The notes beneath the pieces were generated by a model. The model ran no database searches. It saw only the letters and a program-made list of their open reading frames with translations, and had not been told where the DNA came from. 64,000 nt of DNA from contig JAKFVL010000011.1 of the NCBI GenBank assembly GCA_021732215.1, forward strand, positions 46,520-110,519. The letters run 5' to 3'. A program made the position numbers and the translations under genes. This DNA comes from Hyphomicrobiales bacterium (GTDB lineage: Bacteria; Pseudomonadota; Alphaproteobacteria; Rhizobiales; Xanthobacteraceae). This document shows, in pieces, positions 17,455-27,160 of the stretch (within the stretch, counting starts at the first letter, position 1; each line of letters starts with the position of its first letter).

Positions 17455-19206
17455 ATGCCTCGTTCGATCCGGCTGCCGATTGCCTTTGTCTTCCTGACCC
17501 TGTTGACGGGGCCAGCCGCATCCACGGTCGCGGACGACGTTAAGGTCTGCACCAACTACAAGAGCTCGCCCGATGACACGATCAAGTCGTGCTCGCGGTT
17601 GTTGCGACAGAAGCTGGACGCGGCCCAGAAGGTCGTCGTCCTGACCTGGCGGGTTGCGGCCTATCAGATCAAGGGCGACTTCGACGCTGCATTGAAAGAC
17701 GCGGACGACATCATTCGCGGATCGCCGGTGTCCCACACCGGATTCGAGCTCCGGACCCAAATCTGGCTTGCGAAAGGCGATCTCGAAAGGGCCAGGCGCG
17801 ATGTGGAGGATGCGATCCGTCTTGCACCCAAGGTGCCCGGTCCGTACAACGCGCGCGGAAGCATCCTCTCGATGACGGGACAATTCGACGAGGCCATCGC
17901 CGACTTCGACCGCGCAATCCAGCTCGATCCGAAACAGGTTGCCTTTTTCAACAATCGCGGCAGCGCCTGGCAGAACAAGGGCGACTTCCAGCGCGCGCTT
18001 CTGGACCAGAACGCTGCGATCAAGCTGCGAGCCGACGACATCGCGTTTGTCAGCCGCGGCGATCTCTATCGCACCATGGGTGATCTTGACCGGGCGATGG
18101 CCGATTACGACCAGGCAACCAGACTGAGCCCGAAGTTTGCCCTCGCGTTCGGTGGCCGTGGTCTGGTGTGGCGCGCCCGCGCCGAGTTCGATCGAGCGAT
18201 CACCGAGTTTGATGGGGCTATTGCACGCGACCCGCAATATATCGCCGCTTATGCAGGCCGGGGTCTGGCCTACGAGTCCAAAGGCGATATCGAAGCCGCC
18301 AAGCGGGACTTCAGACTCGCTGTGGTGCAACCGGCAACGGCTGCGATCAAGGGAACATCGCTTGGCGCCTTTCACGGTTCGAATCTCCGGTACAAGGCGA
18401 TGGCGCAAGCCCGCCTGCAAACGCTCGATACGGCGTTATCACCGGCAATTGCGCCCGCCTCGCCAGTACTGCCATCCAGCATCAAGGAACGCCGCATCGC
18501 GCTCGTGATCGGCAATGCCGCCTATGCCGGTGCGGGTAAGCTCGCCAATCCAGCCAACGACGCGGCAGCCATCGCAAAGGCGCTGCGCGGCATCGGCTTC
18601 GAGGTCAGCGAAGGTCTCGATCTTGATACACAAAAGATGAAGGACACGATCAACGGTTTCTTGCGCAGCGCATCGACGGCGAGCATGGCAGTGATGTTCT
18701 ATGCGGGGCACGGCATGCAGATCGGCGGCAAGAACTATCTCTTGCCGACCGACGCCCGGCTCGACAGCGGCGACACCATGCTGACTGACTTCAGCGATCT
18801 CGATACGATTCTCGCCGGCCTTGACGACCAGCTTCGCACCAACATCGTCATTCTCGACGCCTGCCGCGATAATCCGACCGTGCAGCAGACCCAGACCACC
18901 GTCGCCAGCCGGTCGGTACAAGTACGCTCCGGCCTTGCGGCACAGTCGGGCCTCGGTGCAGGCGCAACGATCGGTGCGGGAACGCTAGTCGCTTTCGCAA
19001 CCGCACCCGGTCAAGTCGCACTCGACGGCGACGGCACCAATAGCCCGTTCTCGTCCGCGCTCGCGCGACACATTTCAACGCCGGGATTGGAGCTGCAGCA
19101 GATGCTGACGCGCGTCCGCGCCGAGGTGGTTGCGGCGACAAAGAACAAACAGGTGCCGTGGTCGAATTCGTCGCTGCTCGGTGAGGTTTTCTTGGCGTCG
19201 CGCTAG
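17455..19206 (+). CDS. TPR-repeat and caspase-like (peptidase C14) secreted protein
   Basis: A 583-residue exported protein. Residues about 1-24 are a signal peptide (FVFLTLLTGPAASTVA). Residues about 40-320 are a series of about seven TPR-type repeats (for example FNNRGSAWQNKGDFQRALLD). A p20 caspase domain follows, starting RRIALVIGNAAYAGAGKLANPANDA near residue 343, with catalytic His419 in YAGHGM and Cys470 in DACRDN; both are intact, so it may be an active orthocaspase. The last part includes GTNSPFSSALARHI and a W-rich tail. No partner gene is next to it. Start at ATG 17455 because the signal peptide begins there; the ribosome site is weak. Confidence 0.88.
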   Translation: MPRSIRLPIAFVFLTLLTGPAASTVADDVKVCTNYKSSPDDTIKSCSRLLRQKLDAAQKVVVLTWRVAAYQIKGDFDAALKDADDIIRGSPVSHTGFELRTQIWLAKGDLERARRDVEDAIRLAPKVPGPYNARGSILSMTGQFDEAIADFDRAIQLDPKQVAFFNNRGSAWQNKGDFQRALLDQNAAIKLRADDIAFVSRGDLYRTMGDLDRAMADYDQATRLSPKFALAFGGRGLVWRARAEFDRAITEFDGAIARDPQYIAAYAGRGLAYESKGDIEAAKRDFRLAVVQPATAAIKGTSLGAFHGSNLRYKAMAQARLQTLDTALSPAIAPASPVLPSSIKERRIALVIGNAAYAGAGKLANPANDAAAIAKALRGIGFEVSEGLDLDTQKMKDTINGFLRSASTASMAVMFYAGHGMQIGGKNYLLPTDARLDSGDTMLTDFSDLDTILAGLDDQLRTNIVILDACRDNPTVQQTQTTVASRSVQVRSGLAAQSGLGAGATIGAGTLVAFATAPGQVALDGDGTNSPFSSALARHISTPGLELQQMLTRVRAEVVAATKNKQVPWSNSSLLGEVFLASR

Positions 19207-19272
19207 AGAGCGTTTTCAAGCGAAACGAGAAGTGGCCCGCGTCAGGAAAATGCGTCAAACAAAGTCTAAAGC
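19205..19272. repeat. Intergenic repeat, family B (single copy here)
   Basis: AGAGCGTTTTCAAGCGAAAC with the related downstream half GGAAAATGCGTCAAACAAAG. Its form resembles a repeat family I know from Bradyrhizobium-type genomes, but only one copy is seen in this window. It overlaps the stop codon of the hydroxylase gene on the minus strand. Confidence 0.5.
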
Positions 19273-20486
19273 GCCTCTCCCTTCAGCAGCCGCGGTACAT
19301 CGCCGGTCAGCCCTGCCGCCTGCTTGATGAATGCGCTCTTCAGCGGCGGCAGGCGATCGACCAGGCCAAGGCCGATGTCGCGCGCCACGCGCAACGGAGT
19401 GACATCGTTGGAAAACATCACATTCAGCGCATTGGTCGCGACACCCATCGCCATGGTGTCGAAGCGCCGCCAGCGCTGATAGCGATCCAGCACATCGGCT
19501 TGGCCGATATCGATGCCAAGCCGCGCCGCATCGACGACAGCCTCCGCCAGCGCCGCCGCATCCTTCAGGCCCAAGTTGAGCCCCTGTCCTGCGATCGGGT
19601 GAATCACATGAGCCGCATCGCCGATCAGCGCGAGACGCTCGGCAATGAACGAGCGCGCCACGAAATAACCGAGCGGAAACGCGCGCGGTTTGTCGATGGC
19701 TTTCAGCTCGCCAAGATACAGTCCGAAGCGCCGTTCAAGTTCGGTATGAAATTCATTGTCCGGCAACGCGGCGATGCGCGCGGCCTCGCTGCGCGTTTCG
19801 GTCCAGACCAATGACGAGCGATTGCCCTTCAGCGGCAGTATCGCAAACGGCCCCGCAGGCAGGAAATGTTCTTCCGCACGGCCCTGATGGTCGCGCTCGT
19901 GACCCACCGTGACGACGATGCCGGACTGATCGTACTCCCAGCCATGGGTCGCGATGCCTGCCTGCTCGCGCAGTTTCGAACGCGCGCCGTCGGCCGCGAC
20001 CAGCAGGCTTGCTTCAACGACATCGCCATTGGCGAATTCGACTGCGATGGAGTTGTCACGCGATTGATAGCCAATGACCGCATCGGACCGCAGCGTCACG
20101 CCTTCAGCCTCGGCGCGCGCAACCAGCGCATCGATCAGCTGGCGATTTTCCACCATATGCGCGAACGGTTCGCCCGGTTCGACGTCGCCCCCGAATGTCA
20201 GGAATGTCGGCCGCATCGCGTCGTCGAGCCGGCTGTCGGTCACCACCATGTCGAGGATTGGCTGCGCATCGCTGGCAACCTGATCCCAGACACCGAGCGC
20301 CTCGAACATCCGCCGGCAGGCCGCAACGATTGCGGACGCGCGTGGATCGCGGCTCGACCGCATCGCCAGCGCCGGATCGGCGACGATCACCGGAATCTCT
20401 GGCCCAAGCCCCTGCCGCAGGGCCAGCGCGAGGCCGAGCCCCGCGAACGCGCCTCCGCAAATGACAATCCCGCGCTGTCCGGTCAT
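19266..20486 (-). CDS. FAD-dependent hydroxylase, UbiH/UbiF/Coq6 family
   Basis: A 406-residue flavoprotein monooxygenase. It has the N-terminal FAD site GIVICGGAFAGLGLALALRQG, the mid-domain ADGARSKLREQAG, and LALIGDAAHVIHPIAGQGLNLGLKDAAALAEAV, which is diagnostic for ubiquinone-biosynthesis hydroxylases. It likely adds a ring hydroxyl to the ubiquinone precursor at the membrane; which ring position cannot be told. Start at ATG 20486 with AGCAGG upstream. It is divergent from tesB across about 141 bp. Confidence 0.9.
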   Translation of the reverse strand: MTGQRGIVICGGAFAGLGLALALRQGLGPEIPVIVADPALAMRSSRDPRASAIVAACRRMFEALGVWDQVASDAQPILDMVVTDSRLDDAMRPTFLTFGGDVEPGEPFAHMVENRQLIDALVARAEAEGVTLRSDAVIGYQSRDNSIAVEFANGDVVEASLLVAADGARSKLREQAGIATHGWEYDQSGIVVTVGHERDHQGRAEEHFLPAGPFAILPLKGNRSSLVWTETRSEAARIAALPDNEFHTELERRFGLYLGELKAIDKPRAFPLGYFVARSFIAERLALIGDAAHVIHPIAGQGLNLGLKDAAALAEAVVDAARLGIDIGQADVLDRYQRWRRFDTMAMGVATNALNVMFSNDVTPLRVARDIGLGLVDRLPPLKSAFIKQAAGLTGDVPRLLKGEAL

Positions 20487-20627
20487 TAACCTGCTCTTGC
20501 ATCGCAACCGTGGCCGGGCAACATGAGCGCCTAACCTCAGGTAGCGCAGGTTCTAACAGCAATCCGCCGCCGCCGGAAACCTTTGTCACATCAATATATT
20601 GCGCCATCGCGACGCACGGACAACCAG

Positions 20628-21500
20628 ATGTCAAAAAGCCTGATCGATCTGCTCTCCATTCTCGATATCGAGCAGATCGAGGTGAATTTGTTTCGTGGCA
20701 CCAGTCCGAAAACAAGCTGGCAGCGCGTGTTCGGCGGACAGGTGATCGGTCAGGCGATGGTGGCGGCATGCCGCACGGTCGAGGGGCGCATGCCGCATTC
20801 GCTGCATTGCTACTTTATCCTGCCCGGCGATCCGCAAGTGCCGATCGTCTATCAGGTCGAACGGCTGCGCGACGGCAAGAGCTACTCCACGCGGCGCGTC
20901 ACCGCGATCCAGCATGGCAACGCGATCTTCTCGATCATGGTCTCGTTCCATGCGGAGGAAGAAGGCTCGTTCGATCATCAAGAAAAAATGCCGGACGTTC
21001 CGCCGCCGGAGAAACTCACGGCCGAGGAAATCTCGAAACAGCCGATGTTTCGCGAGATGCCGGAATTCATTCGCCGCTACTACGAAAGCGACCGGCCGAT
21101 CGAGCTGCGTCCCGTCGAGCTCGGCCGCTATTTCGGCCAGAAGATCGACGATGGCCGCATCCATGTCTGGATTCGCACCGCCGCGAAACTTCCCGACGAT
21201 CCAGCGCTGCATATGTGCGCCCTCGCCTACGCATCGGATTTCTCGCTGCTCGACGCGGTGATGGCGCGCTACGGGCGCACCCTGTTCGACAAACGCATGA
21301 TGCCGGCCAGCCTCGACCATGCGATGTGGTTTCATCGCCCGTTCCGCGCCGACGAATGGCTGCTCTACAGCCAGGATTCGCCAAGCGCACAGGGCGGCCG
21401 CGGCCTGACCCGCGGGCTCATCTTCAAGCCGGACGGTACGTTAGTGTCCTCCGTCGCTCAGGAAGGCTCGGTCCGGGAACGTAAACTGCCTCCGGCTTGA
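20628..21500 (+). CDS. tesB: Acyl-CoA thioesterase II
   Basis: A 290-residue double hot-dog thioesterase that hydrolyses medium and long acyl-CoA. Signatures: FRGTSPKTSWQRVFGGQVIGQAMVAA, PHSLHCYFILPGDP, and in the second half LDHAMWFHRPFRADEWLLY, QGGRGLTRGLIF and VSSVAQEG. The catalytic Asp/Thr/Gln-type set of TesB is consistent with LDHAMWFH and SSVAQEG. Start at ATG 20628; an in-frame TTG at 20583 adds 15 residues with no family support. Confidence 0.96.
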   Translation: MSKSLIDLLSILDIEQIEVNLFRGTSPKTSWQRVFGGQVIGQAMVAACRTVEGRMPHSLHCYFILPGDPQVPIVYQVERLRDGKSYSTRRVTAIQHGNAIFSIMVSFHAEEEGSFDHQEKMPDVPPPEKLTAEEISKQPMFREMPEFIRRYYESDRPIELRPVELGRYFGQKIDDGRIHVWIRTAAKLPDDPALHMCALAYASDFSLLDAVMARYGRTLFDKRMMPASLDHAMWFHRPFRADEWLLYSQDSPSAQGGRGLTRGLIFKPDGTLVSSVAQEGSVRERKLPPA

Positions 21501-21574
21501 AGCTGACGCACCCGTCGAATTCTGTGTCTTGAATCCGGAATTGCCGCCAAATTCTGCGGAAAGCCTTCCCATAA

Positions 21575-22015
<441 letters not shown>

Positions 22016-22102
22016 GCGGGTCGCTCGCGACAACCATCAGACAATCCAATCGAGACAAGCGGCGCATCACAATACTGCCGCACAGTGAGCCGGGGGAAAC
22101 CA

Positions 22103-23404
22103 ATGACCAAGTTTGCACGCCGCGCAGCGCTGGCTGCCGCGATATGTTCTATCGTTGCGCCTGGCGCCGGCCTCGCCGCAAATGAACCGGTGCAGATCAG
22201 CGCCGCGGACACCGGCTGGATCATCGTTGCGACCGCGCTTGTCTTGATGATGACGATTCCGGGACTGGCCTTGTTCTACGCTGGCATGGTGCGCAAGAAG
22301 AACGTGCTGGCCACGATGGCGCAAAGCCTCGCGGCGGTGGCCCTCATCTCAATTCTGTGGGTCTTGTTCGGTTACAGCCTTGCTTTCGTCGGCGACGGAA
22401 AATGGATCGGTACGCTCGACCGCGTGATGCTGTCCGGTATGACGATGGAGAGCGTCAATCCGGCGGCGAAGACCATCCCCGAAGCCCTGTTCGCACTTTA
22501 CCAGATGACGTTCGCAGTCATCACCGTCGCGCTGGTCGCAGGCTCGGTCGCCGATCGCATGCGCTTCTCCGCCTATATCGCATTCTGCGTCGGCTGGTTT
22601 GCGCTGGTCTATGTACCGCTGGCGCATTGGGTTTGGGGCGGCGGCTTTCTCGCCGAAGCGGGCGTGCTCGATTTCGCCGGCGGCCTTGTCGTGCATCTGA
22701 GTGCCGGCACCGCCGGACTTGTCGCGGCACTCGTGCTCGGCAATCGCCGCGGCTACGGCTCCGAAAATCTCGCGCCTTACGACCTGTCGCTCGCCGTCAT
22801 CGGGACGGGATTGCTGTGGGTCGGCTGGTTCGGTTTCAACGGCGGCTCAGCGCTCGGCGCCAACTCGCGCGCGGTGATGGCGATCCTCGCCACACATTTG
22901 GCAGCGTGCGCCGGCGCGCTGATGTGGTCGGCGCTGGAATGGCTCACCCGCCGCAAGCCGTCGGTGCTGGGCATGATCTCGGGGGCGGTCGCGGGCCTTG
23001 GCACAATCACGCCAGCCTCCGGCTTTGTGTCGCCCGGGGCCGGCATCTTGATCGGACTGCTGGCAGGCGCGGTCTGCTTCTGGGCCTGCACCAGCCTGAA
23101 GACACGCCTGAACTACGACGACACCCTCGACGTGTTCGGGATCCACGGCATCGGCGGCGCGATCGGGACTTTGCTTGCCGGCGTTTTCGCCGCAGCGGCG
23201 ATCGGCGGAACCGCGGGACTGATCGAAGGTAATCCCGCACAGCTTTTGACCCAGGCTTATGGCGTGGGCGTCACCCTCGTGTGGACCGGCGGGGTCACCT
23301 TCGTACTGCTCAAGCTGATCGATGCGATTGTTCCGCTTCGGGTGTCCCAGCAGCAGGAAGTCGAGGGCCTCGACATCACCCAGCACGGCGAAGCGCTGCA
23401 GTAA
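22103..23404 (+). CDS. amtB: Ammonium transporter, first copy
   Basis: A 433-residue Amt/MEP/Rh channel. A signal-like N-terminus (AAAICSIVAPGAGLA) is followed by 11 membrane segments. The pore histidines are present (His in DFAGGLVVHLSAG and His in DVFGIHGIGGAIG), as is the ammonium-binding Asp in VLDFAGG. It moves ammonium across the inner membrane; GlnK binds its cytoplasmic face. Start at ATG 22103, with CCGGGGGAAA upstream; GTG 22085 is weaker. It lacks the extra 34-residue segment found in the second copy. Confidence 0.97.
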   Translation: MTKFARRAALAAAICSIVAPGAGLAANEPVQISAADTGWIIVATALVLMMTIPGLALFYAGMVRKKNVLATMAQSLAAVALISILWVLFGYSLAFVGDGKWIGTLDRVMLSGMTMESVNPAAKTIPEALFALYQMTFAVITVALVAGSVADRMRFSAYIAFCVGWFALVYVPLAHWVWGGGFLAEAGVLDFAGGLVVHLSAGTAGLVAALVLGNRRGYGSENLAPYDLSLAVIGTGLLWVGWFGFNGGSALGANSRAVMAILATHLAACAGALMWSALEWLTRRKPSVLGMISGAVAGLGTITPASGFVSPGAGILIGLLAGAVCFWACTSLKTRLNYDDTLDVFGIHGIGGAIGTLLAGVFAAAAIGGTAGLIEGNPAQLLTQAYGVGVTLVWTGGVTFVLLKLIDAIVPLRVSQQQEVEGLDITQHGEALQ

Positions 23405-23585
23405 TGTTTTTTTCCACCGGTATTCTGCACTCCTGCTGAGCAGGATTATGTCGAATATCTGGTGTGCTCAACTATTGATCATTGCTGACTAGCTTTTGAG
23501 CGCGACAGAATAGCGCAATCCCCCCGCCCGGCTGACTGACCCGAAAACTCCCGGATTCATAAACCGTTAGGAAATTCCGCCGATC

Positions 23586-23600
23586 TGGCACGGCATTTGA
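23586..23600 (+). promoter_or_regulatory. Sigma-54 (RpoN) promoter for glnK2-amtB2
   Basis: TGGCACG-GCAT-TTGA matches the -24/-12 consensus TGGCACG-N4-TTGC in all but one base, with correct spacing. It lies 110 bp upstream of the second glnK start codon. Expected to need RpoN and NtrC; NtrC sites were not resolved by eye. Confidence 0.85.
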
Positions 23601-23709
23601 TTCCTATGGCGCTGGCTGTGCCCGCGTCGTGAACATCTCTGCGTGGTGACCCTCAGTCGTCGAAAAACCCGGTCACTGTCGATTCGGGCCAAAGCGGGGA
23701 ATGGAACCC

Positions 23710-24048
23710 ATGAAAATTGTTATGGCCATCATCAAGCCATTCAAACTGGAAGAGGTCCGTGATGCCCTGACCGCCATTGGCGTTCACGGTCTAACGGTTA
23801 CGGAAGTCAAAGGTTACGGCCGTCAGAAGGGCCACACCGAGATCTATCGCGGCGCCGAATACGCTGTGAGCTTCCTGCCCAAGATCAAGATCGAAGTCGC
23901 GATCAATTCGGACCAGGTCGACAAGACCATCGAAGCCATCACCGCGGCCGCGAAGACCGGGCAAATCGGCGACGGCAAAATCTTCGTCACAAACCTCGAC
24001 CACGCAGTGCGCATCCGCACCGGCGAGGCCGACGCAGCCGCGCTCTGA
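23710..24048 (+). CDS. glnK: P-II nitrogen regulatory protein, second copy
   Basis: A 112-residue PII protein, [22 protein letters not shown] onward, about 75% like the first copy by eye, with the T-loop Tyr51 in [11 protein letters not shown] sigma-54 promoter upstream predicts induction under nitrogen limitation. The ATG at 23701 would add Met-Glu-Pro; 23710 gives the family start. It is followed after 38 bp by the second amtB, in the usual glnK-amtB operon. Confidence 0.97.
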   Translation: MKIVMAIIKPFKLEEVRDALTAIGVHGLTVTEVKGYGRQKGHTEIYRGAEYAVSFLPKIKIEVAINSDQVDKTIEAITAAAKTGQIGDGKIFVTNLDHAVRIRTGEADAAAL

Positions 24049-24086
24049 TCCCGCGCTCTCGTTTCATTCAATCAGGAGAAGTACAA

Positions 24087-25529
24087 ATGACGTTCAAACG
24101 TCCCAACAGCGCGGGATTGGCGGCTCTTGCAGTCGGCATGATTGCCTCCACGGCAGCCTACGCGGCGCCGACCATCAACAAGGGCGATAACGCATGGGTC
24201 ATGACATCGGCGGTTCTCGTGCTGCTGATGACGATTCCCGGCCTCGCGCTGTTCTACGGCGGTCTCGTCCGCAGCAAGAACATGCTCTCGGTGCTGATGC
24301 AGGTGTTTTACACCGTCTGTATCGTCTGCATCATCTGGGCCGTCTATGGCTACAGCCTCGCCTTTACCGGCGGATCCGACTTCATCGGCGGCTTCTCGAA
24401 AGCCTTCATGCAGGGGATCACGACCGAATCCGCGGCTGCGACGTTCACCGTCGACGCCAACATTCTGGAAATGGTCTACTTCTGCTTCCAGATGACGTTC
24501 GCGGCGATCACGCCAGCCCTCATCGTCGGCGCGTTCGCCGAGCGTATGAAGTTCGCGGCGCTGGCGCTGTTTGTCCCGCTCTGGGTGACGCTGATCTACT
24601 TCCCGATCGCTCACATGGTTTGGTACTGGGCCGGTCCGGACGCGATCAGCGATGCAGCCAAGGCTCTTGCCGCTGCCGCTGACGGCGCGGCAAAGACCGC
24701 GGCACAGGCCAAACTCGATGAAGTGATGGCGGATGCCGGCTTCATCTTCAAGAAGGGCGCGCTCGACTTCGCTGGCGGCACGGTCGTGCACATCAACGCC
24801 GGAGTTGCCGGTCTCATCGGCGCACTGTTGCTCGGCAAGCGCACCGGCTACGGCAAGGAGCTGATGACCCCGCACTCGCTCACCATGACGATGATCGGCG
24901 CTTCGCTGCTCTGGGTGGGCTGGTTCGGCTTCAATGCCGGCTCGAACCTTGAGGCCTCGGGCGGCGCGGCTCTTGCGATGACGAACACCTTCCTGGCAAC
25001 CGCAGCCGCGGCGCTGGCCTGGATGTTCGCCGAATGGATTATCAAGGGTCACCCCTCGATGCTCGGTGCAGTCTCGGGCGCAGTCGCCGGTCTCGTCGCC
25101 GTTACGCCGGCGTCGGGCTTCTCCGGACCGATGGGTGCGATCGTGCTCGGCCTTGTAGCCGGCGTGGTCTGCCTGTTCTTCTGTACCGCTGTGAAGAACT
25201 CGTTCGGCTATGACGACTCGCTCGACGTTTTCGGCATCCACGGCATCGGCGGAATCGTCGGCGCTCTCGGCACCGGCATTCTGGTTAACCCGGCGCTGGG
25301 TGGCACCGGCGTGCTGGACTACACCACCGGCAAGGTTGGCGACTACGATCTGGTCGCACAGATGATCTCGCAGTGCTGGGGTGTCGGCCTCACGATCGTT
25401 TGGTCCGGTATCGGCTCACTGATCCTGTTCAAGGTCGTCGATGTCATCATCGGTCTGCGGGCGACGGTTGAGAGCGAGCGCGAAGGCCTCGACATCACCG
25501 AGCACACCGAGCGCGCCTACAATATGTGA
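24087..25529 (+). CDS. amtB: Ammonium transporter, second copy, with extra loop
   Basis: A 480-residue ammonium channel with signal-like start (ALAVGMIASTAAYAAP) and the same pore residues as copy one (His in DFAGGTVVHINAG and DVFGIHGIGG). Between HMVWYWAG and GALDFAGG it carries about 34 extra residues, Ala/Lys/Asp-rich and probably helical, at about residues 182-216. Such a segment is also known in other Hyphomicrobiales AmtB proteins. AGGAGAAG stands before ATG 24087. It ends with ITEHTERAYNM and a strong terminator follows. Confidence 0.97.
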   Translation: MTFKRPNSAGLAALAVGMIASTAAYAAPTINKGDNAWVMTSAVLVLLMTIPGLALFYGGLVRSKNMLSVLMQVFYTVCIVCIIWAVYGYSLAFTGGSDFIGGFSKAFMQGITTESAAATFTVDANILEMVYFCFQMTFAAITPALIVGAFAERMKFAALALFVPLWVTLIYFPIAHMVWYWAGPDAISDAAKALAAAADGAAKTAAQAKLDEVMADAGFIFKKGALDFAGGTVVHINAGVAGLIGALLLGKRTGYGKELMTPHSLTMTMIGASLLWVGWFGFNAGSNLEASGGAALAMTNTFLATAAAALAWMFAEWIIKGHPSMLGAVSGAVAGLVAVTPASGFSGPMGAIVLGLVAGVVCLFFCTAVKNSFGYDDSLDVFGIHGIGGIVGALGTGILVNPALGGTGVLDYTTGKVGDYDLVAQMISQCWGVGLTIVWSGIGSLILFKVVDVIIGLRATVESEREGLDITEHTERAYNM

Positions 25530-25613
25530 GGTTCCTCCCGGGTGCGGTACGAGTATCGCCGCACCCACACTTACGAACGGCGCAATACCCGGCAGTGTGC
25601 CCGTTCGTTCGAA

Positions 25614-25643
25614 GGGCTCCAGCGCAAGCTGGGGCCCTTTTTT
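25614..25643 (+). terminator. Rho-independent terminator after amtB2
   Basis: A 10-bp stem GGGCTCCAGC/GCTGGGGCCC (one G-T pair) with a GCAA loop, followed by TTTTTTCTTTT. It separates amtB from the convergent FAD oxidoreductase gene. Confidence 0.95.
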
Positions 25644-25661
25644 CTTTTCAGTATTCTCTGT

Positions 25662-26873
25662 TCAGCGCTCCGCCGCCCTGTGTCCCGACATCGGCAGATG
25701 ACGCTCACCGTCGAACAAACTCTGTTGCGGCTCGCCTCGCCGCTGCAACGCGCGCAGTATTCCGATGCCCTTGTAACCGGCGAAGCGAACGAGACGGCGC
25801 GCGGTCCACACCGGCGACGTGTTGATCGACAGATCTCGCAAGAAAAAGGCCTTGTGCAACGAAAAACGGTCTCGATCCTGTTTGACCGGATCGGCATAGA
25901 ACTGCGCGATTTTCTCAGCCGCCATTCCCGGCGTCGCCAGCCAGCGCGGAATGTATTCGTTGCAAAGCCTGGCAACATCGTTGAACGCACGTCCGGCGCC
26001 GGTGCCGGCCGCCGGGCACGACGTCTGGAAGGCATCGCCGATCAGCGCAATGCCTGAGCGCAAATAGCCCTGGGTTTGCCACAGCGAGGCAGGTCGAATC
26101 TTGACCGGACCCTCGACTTCGAATTCCCCGGTGATGCGCGTCAGCCGCGGCATCAGTTCCTTGATCGCCTCGATCGGCGTGTGACGCATCCGGCTCAGCC
26201 ACGGATCGTCGACCGGGCGATACACCATCAGATTGGCCCGCATTGCATCGCGAATCGGGAACAATGTCAGATACGACACCAGCGACGAGGCCCGTTCCGG
26301 AAAATATGTCAGGGAGCGCGGCGGAAAGCAGCGATGGCCGACCCGCACCGCATTGAAGCCGATGGTGACCGAATGATTCTCGCTCAGGACCTCACGGCGC
26401 AATCCCATGCGCTCGCGCACGCCGAAGTTCAATCCATTGGCGAGAACGATCAGCCTCGCCGAAATCGTCTCGCCGGTGTTGAGGGTGATGGTCTGACGAT
26501 CGTCGCCAGTCTCGATGTCCATCGCCTTTGCCTCGACGAAACCGACCGATGCCGGAATTGCCGCGCGGAGCGCATTGACGAGATTTTCGTAAGCCGCGCC
26601 ATGCTGGTCGCTCGGCCGCACATCCAGCAGATGACCGTAACGCGCGATGCCTCCATGGCCGTCGAATGTGGTGACGCCGAAAACCACATCGTCCAGTCCC
26701 GCGGCGCGGATGGCGTCGAGATGCCAGCCGCCGATCTTCTCGCAACGGAAATCCACCGGATAGACGCGATGCGGATCGATCAGCACGGCGTCGACCCCCG
26801 CGCGGCCCAGAATCGTGGCCGCCGCCGATCCGGCAAGTCCGCCGCCGATGATCGCAACATCTGTGACTTTCAC
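25662..26873 (-). CDS. FAD-dependent oxidoreductase/monooxygenase
   Basis: A 403-residue flavoprotein. The N-terminal FAD site is DVAIIGGGLAGSAAATILGRAG, and the middle FAD motif is IALIGDAFQTSCPAAGTGAGRAFNDVARL. It belongs to the PHBH-like monooxygenase fold; substrate unknown. Start by GTG at 26873, with GGTGGAG 7-8 bases upstream; an ATG at 26921 has no ribosome site. It converges on the amtB2 terminator and is divergent from the DapC-like gene. Confidence 0.82.
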   Translation of the reverse strand: MKVTDVAIIGGGLAGSAAATILGRAGVDAVLIDPHRVYPVDFRCEKIGGWHLDAIRAAGLDDVVFGVTTFDGHGGIARYGHLLDVRPSDQHGAAYENLVNALRAAIPASVGFVEAKAMDIETGDDRQTITLNTGETISARLIVLANGLNFGVRERMGLRREVLSENHSVTIGFNAVRVGHRCFPPRSLTYFPERASSLVSYLTLFPIRDAMRANLMVYRPVDDPWLSRMRHTPIEAIKELMPRLTRITGEFEVEGPVKIRPASLWQTQGYLRSGIALIGDAFQTSCPAAGTGAGRAFNDVARLCNEYIPRWLATPGMAAEKIAQFYADPVKQDRDRFSLHKAFFLRDLSINTSPVWTARRLVRFAGYKGIGILRALQRRGEPQQSLFDGERHLPMSGHRAAER

Positions 26874-27160
26874 GGCGAAGCTCCACCCGCGGCTAAAGTC
26901 CGACGATGGGTGCGCCGTCATTAACATCGGGTTGAATTCGTTGCGGATATTGGCGCGATCAGGCTGTTCGTTAATTTTGTGTCAACGCCGCGGCAGCGAT
27001 CTACCGTGCTGGCCGGCCAGGAGCCCGATTGCTTTCAAAAGCACGAGCCCGGCCCGATGGTTAATCGCGCCTTAACCTCGGCCCCACTATGGTGTTTTGA
27101 TCCAATCCCGCCCGGCTGTCCGAAGGCGACCGAGCGATTTGAAAGTGCTGGCGTTTTCGC

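Noticed and set aside
23420..23560. NtrC binding site upstream of the sigma-54 promoter
   Set aside because: TGCAC and GTGC half-sites can be seen, but no well-spaced palindrome, so it is not annotated.
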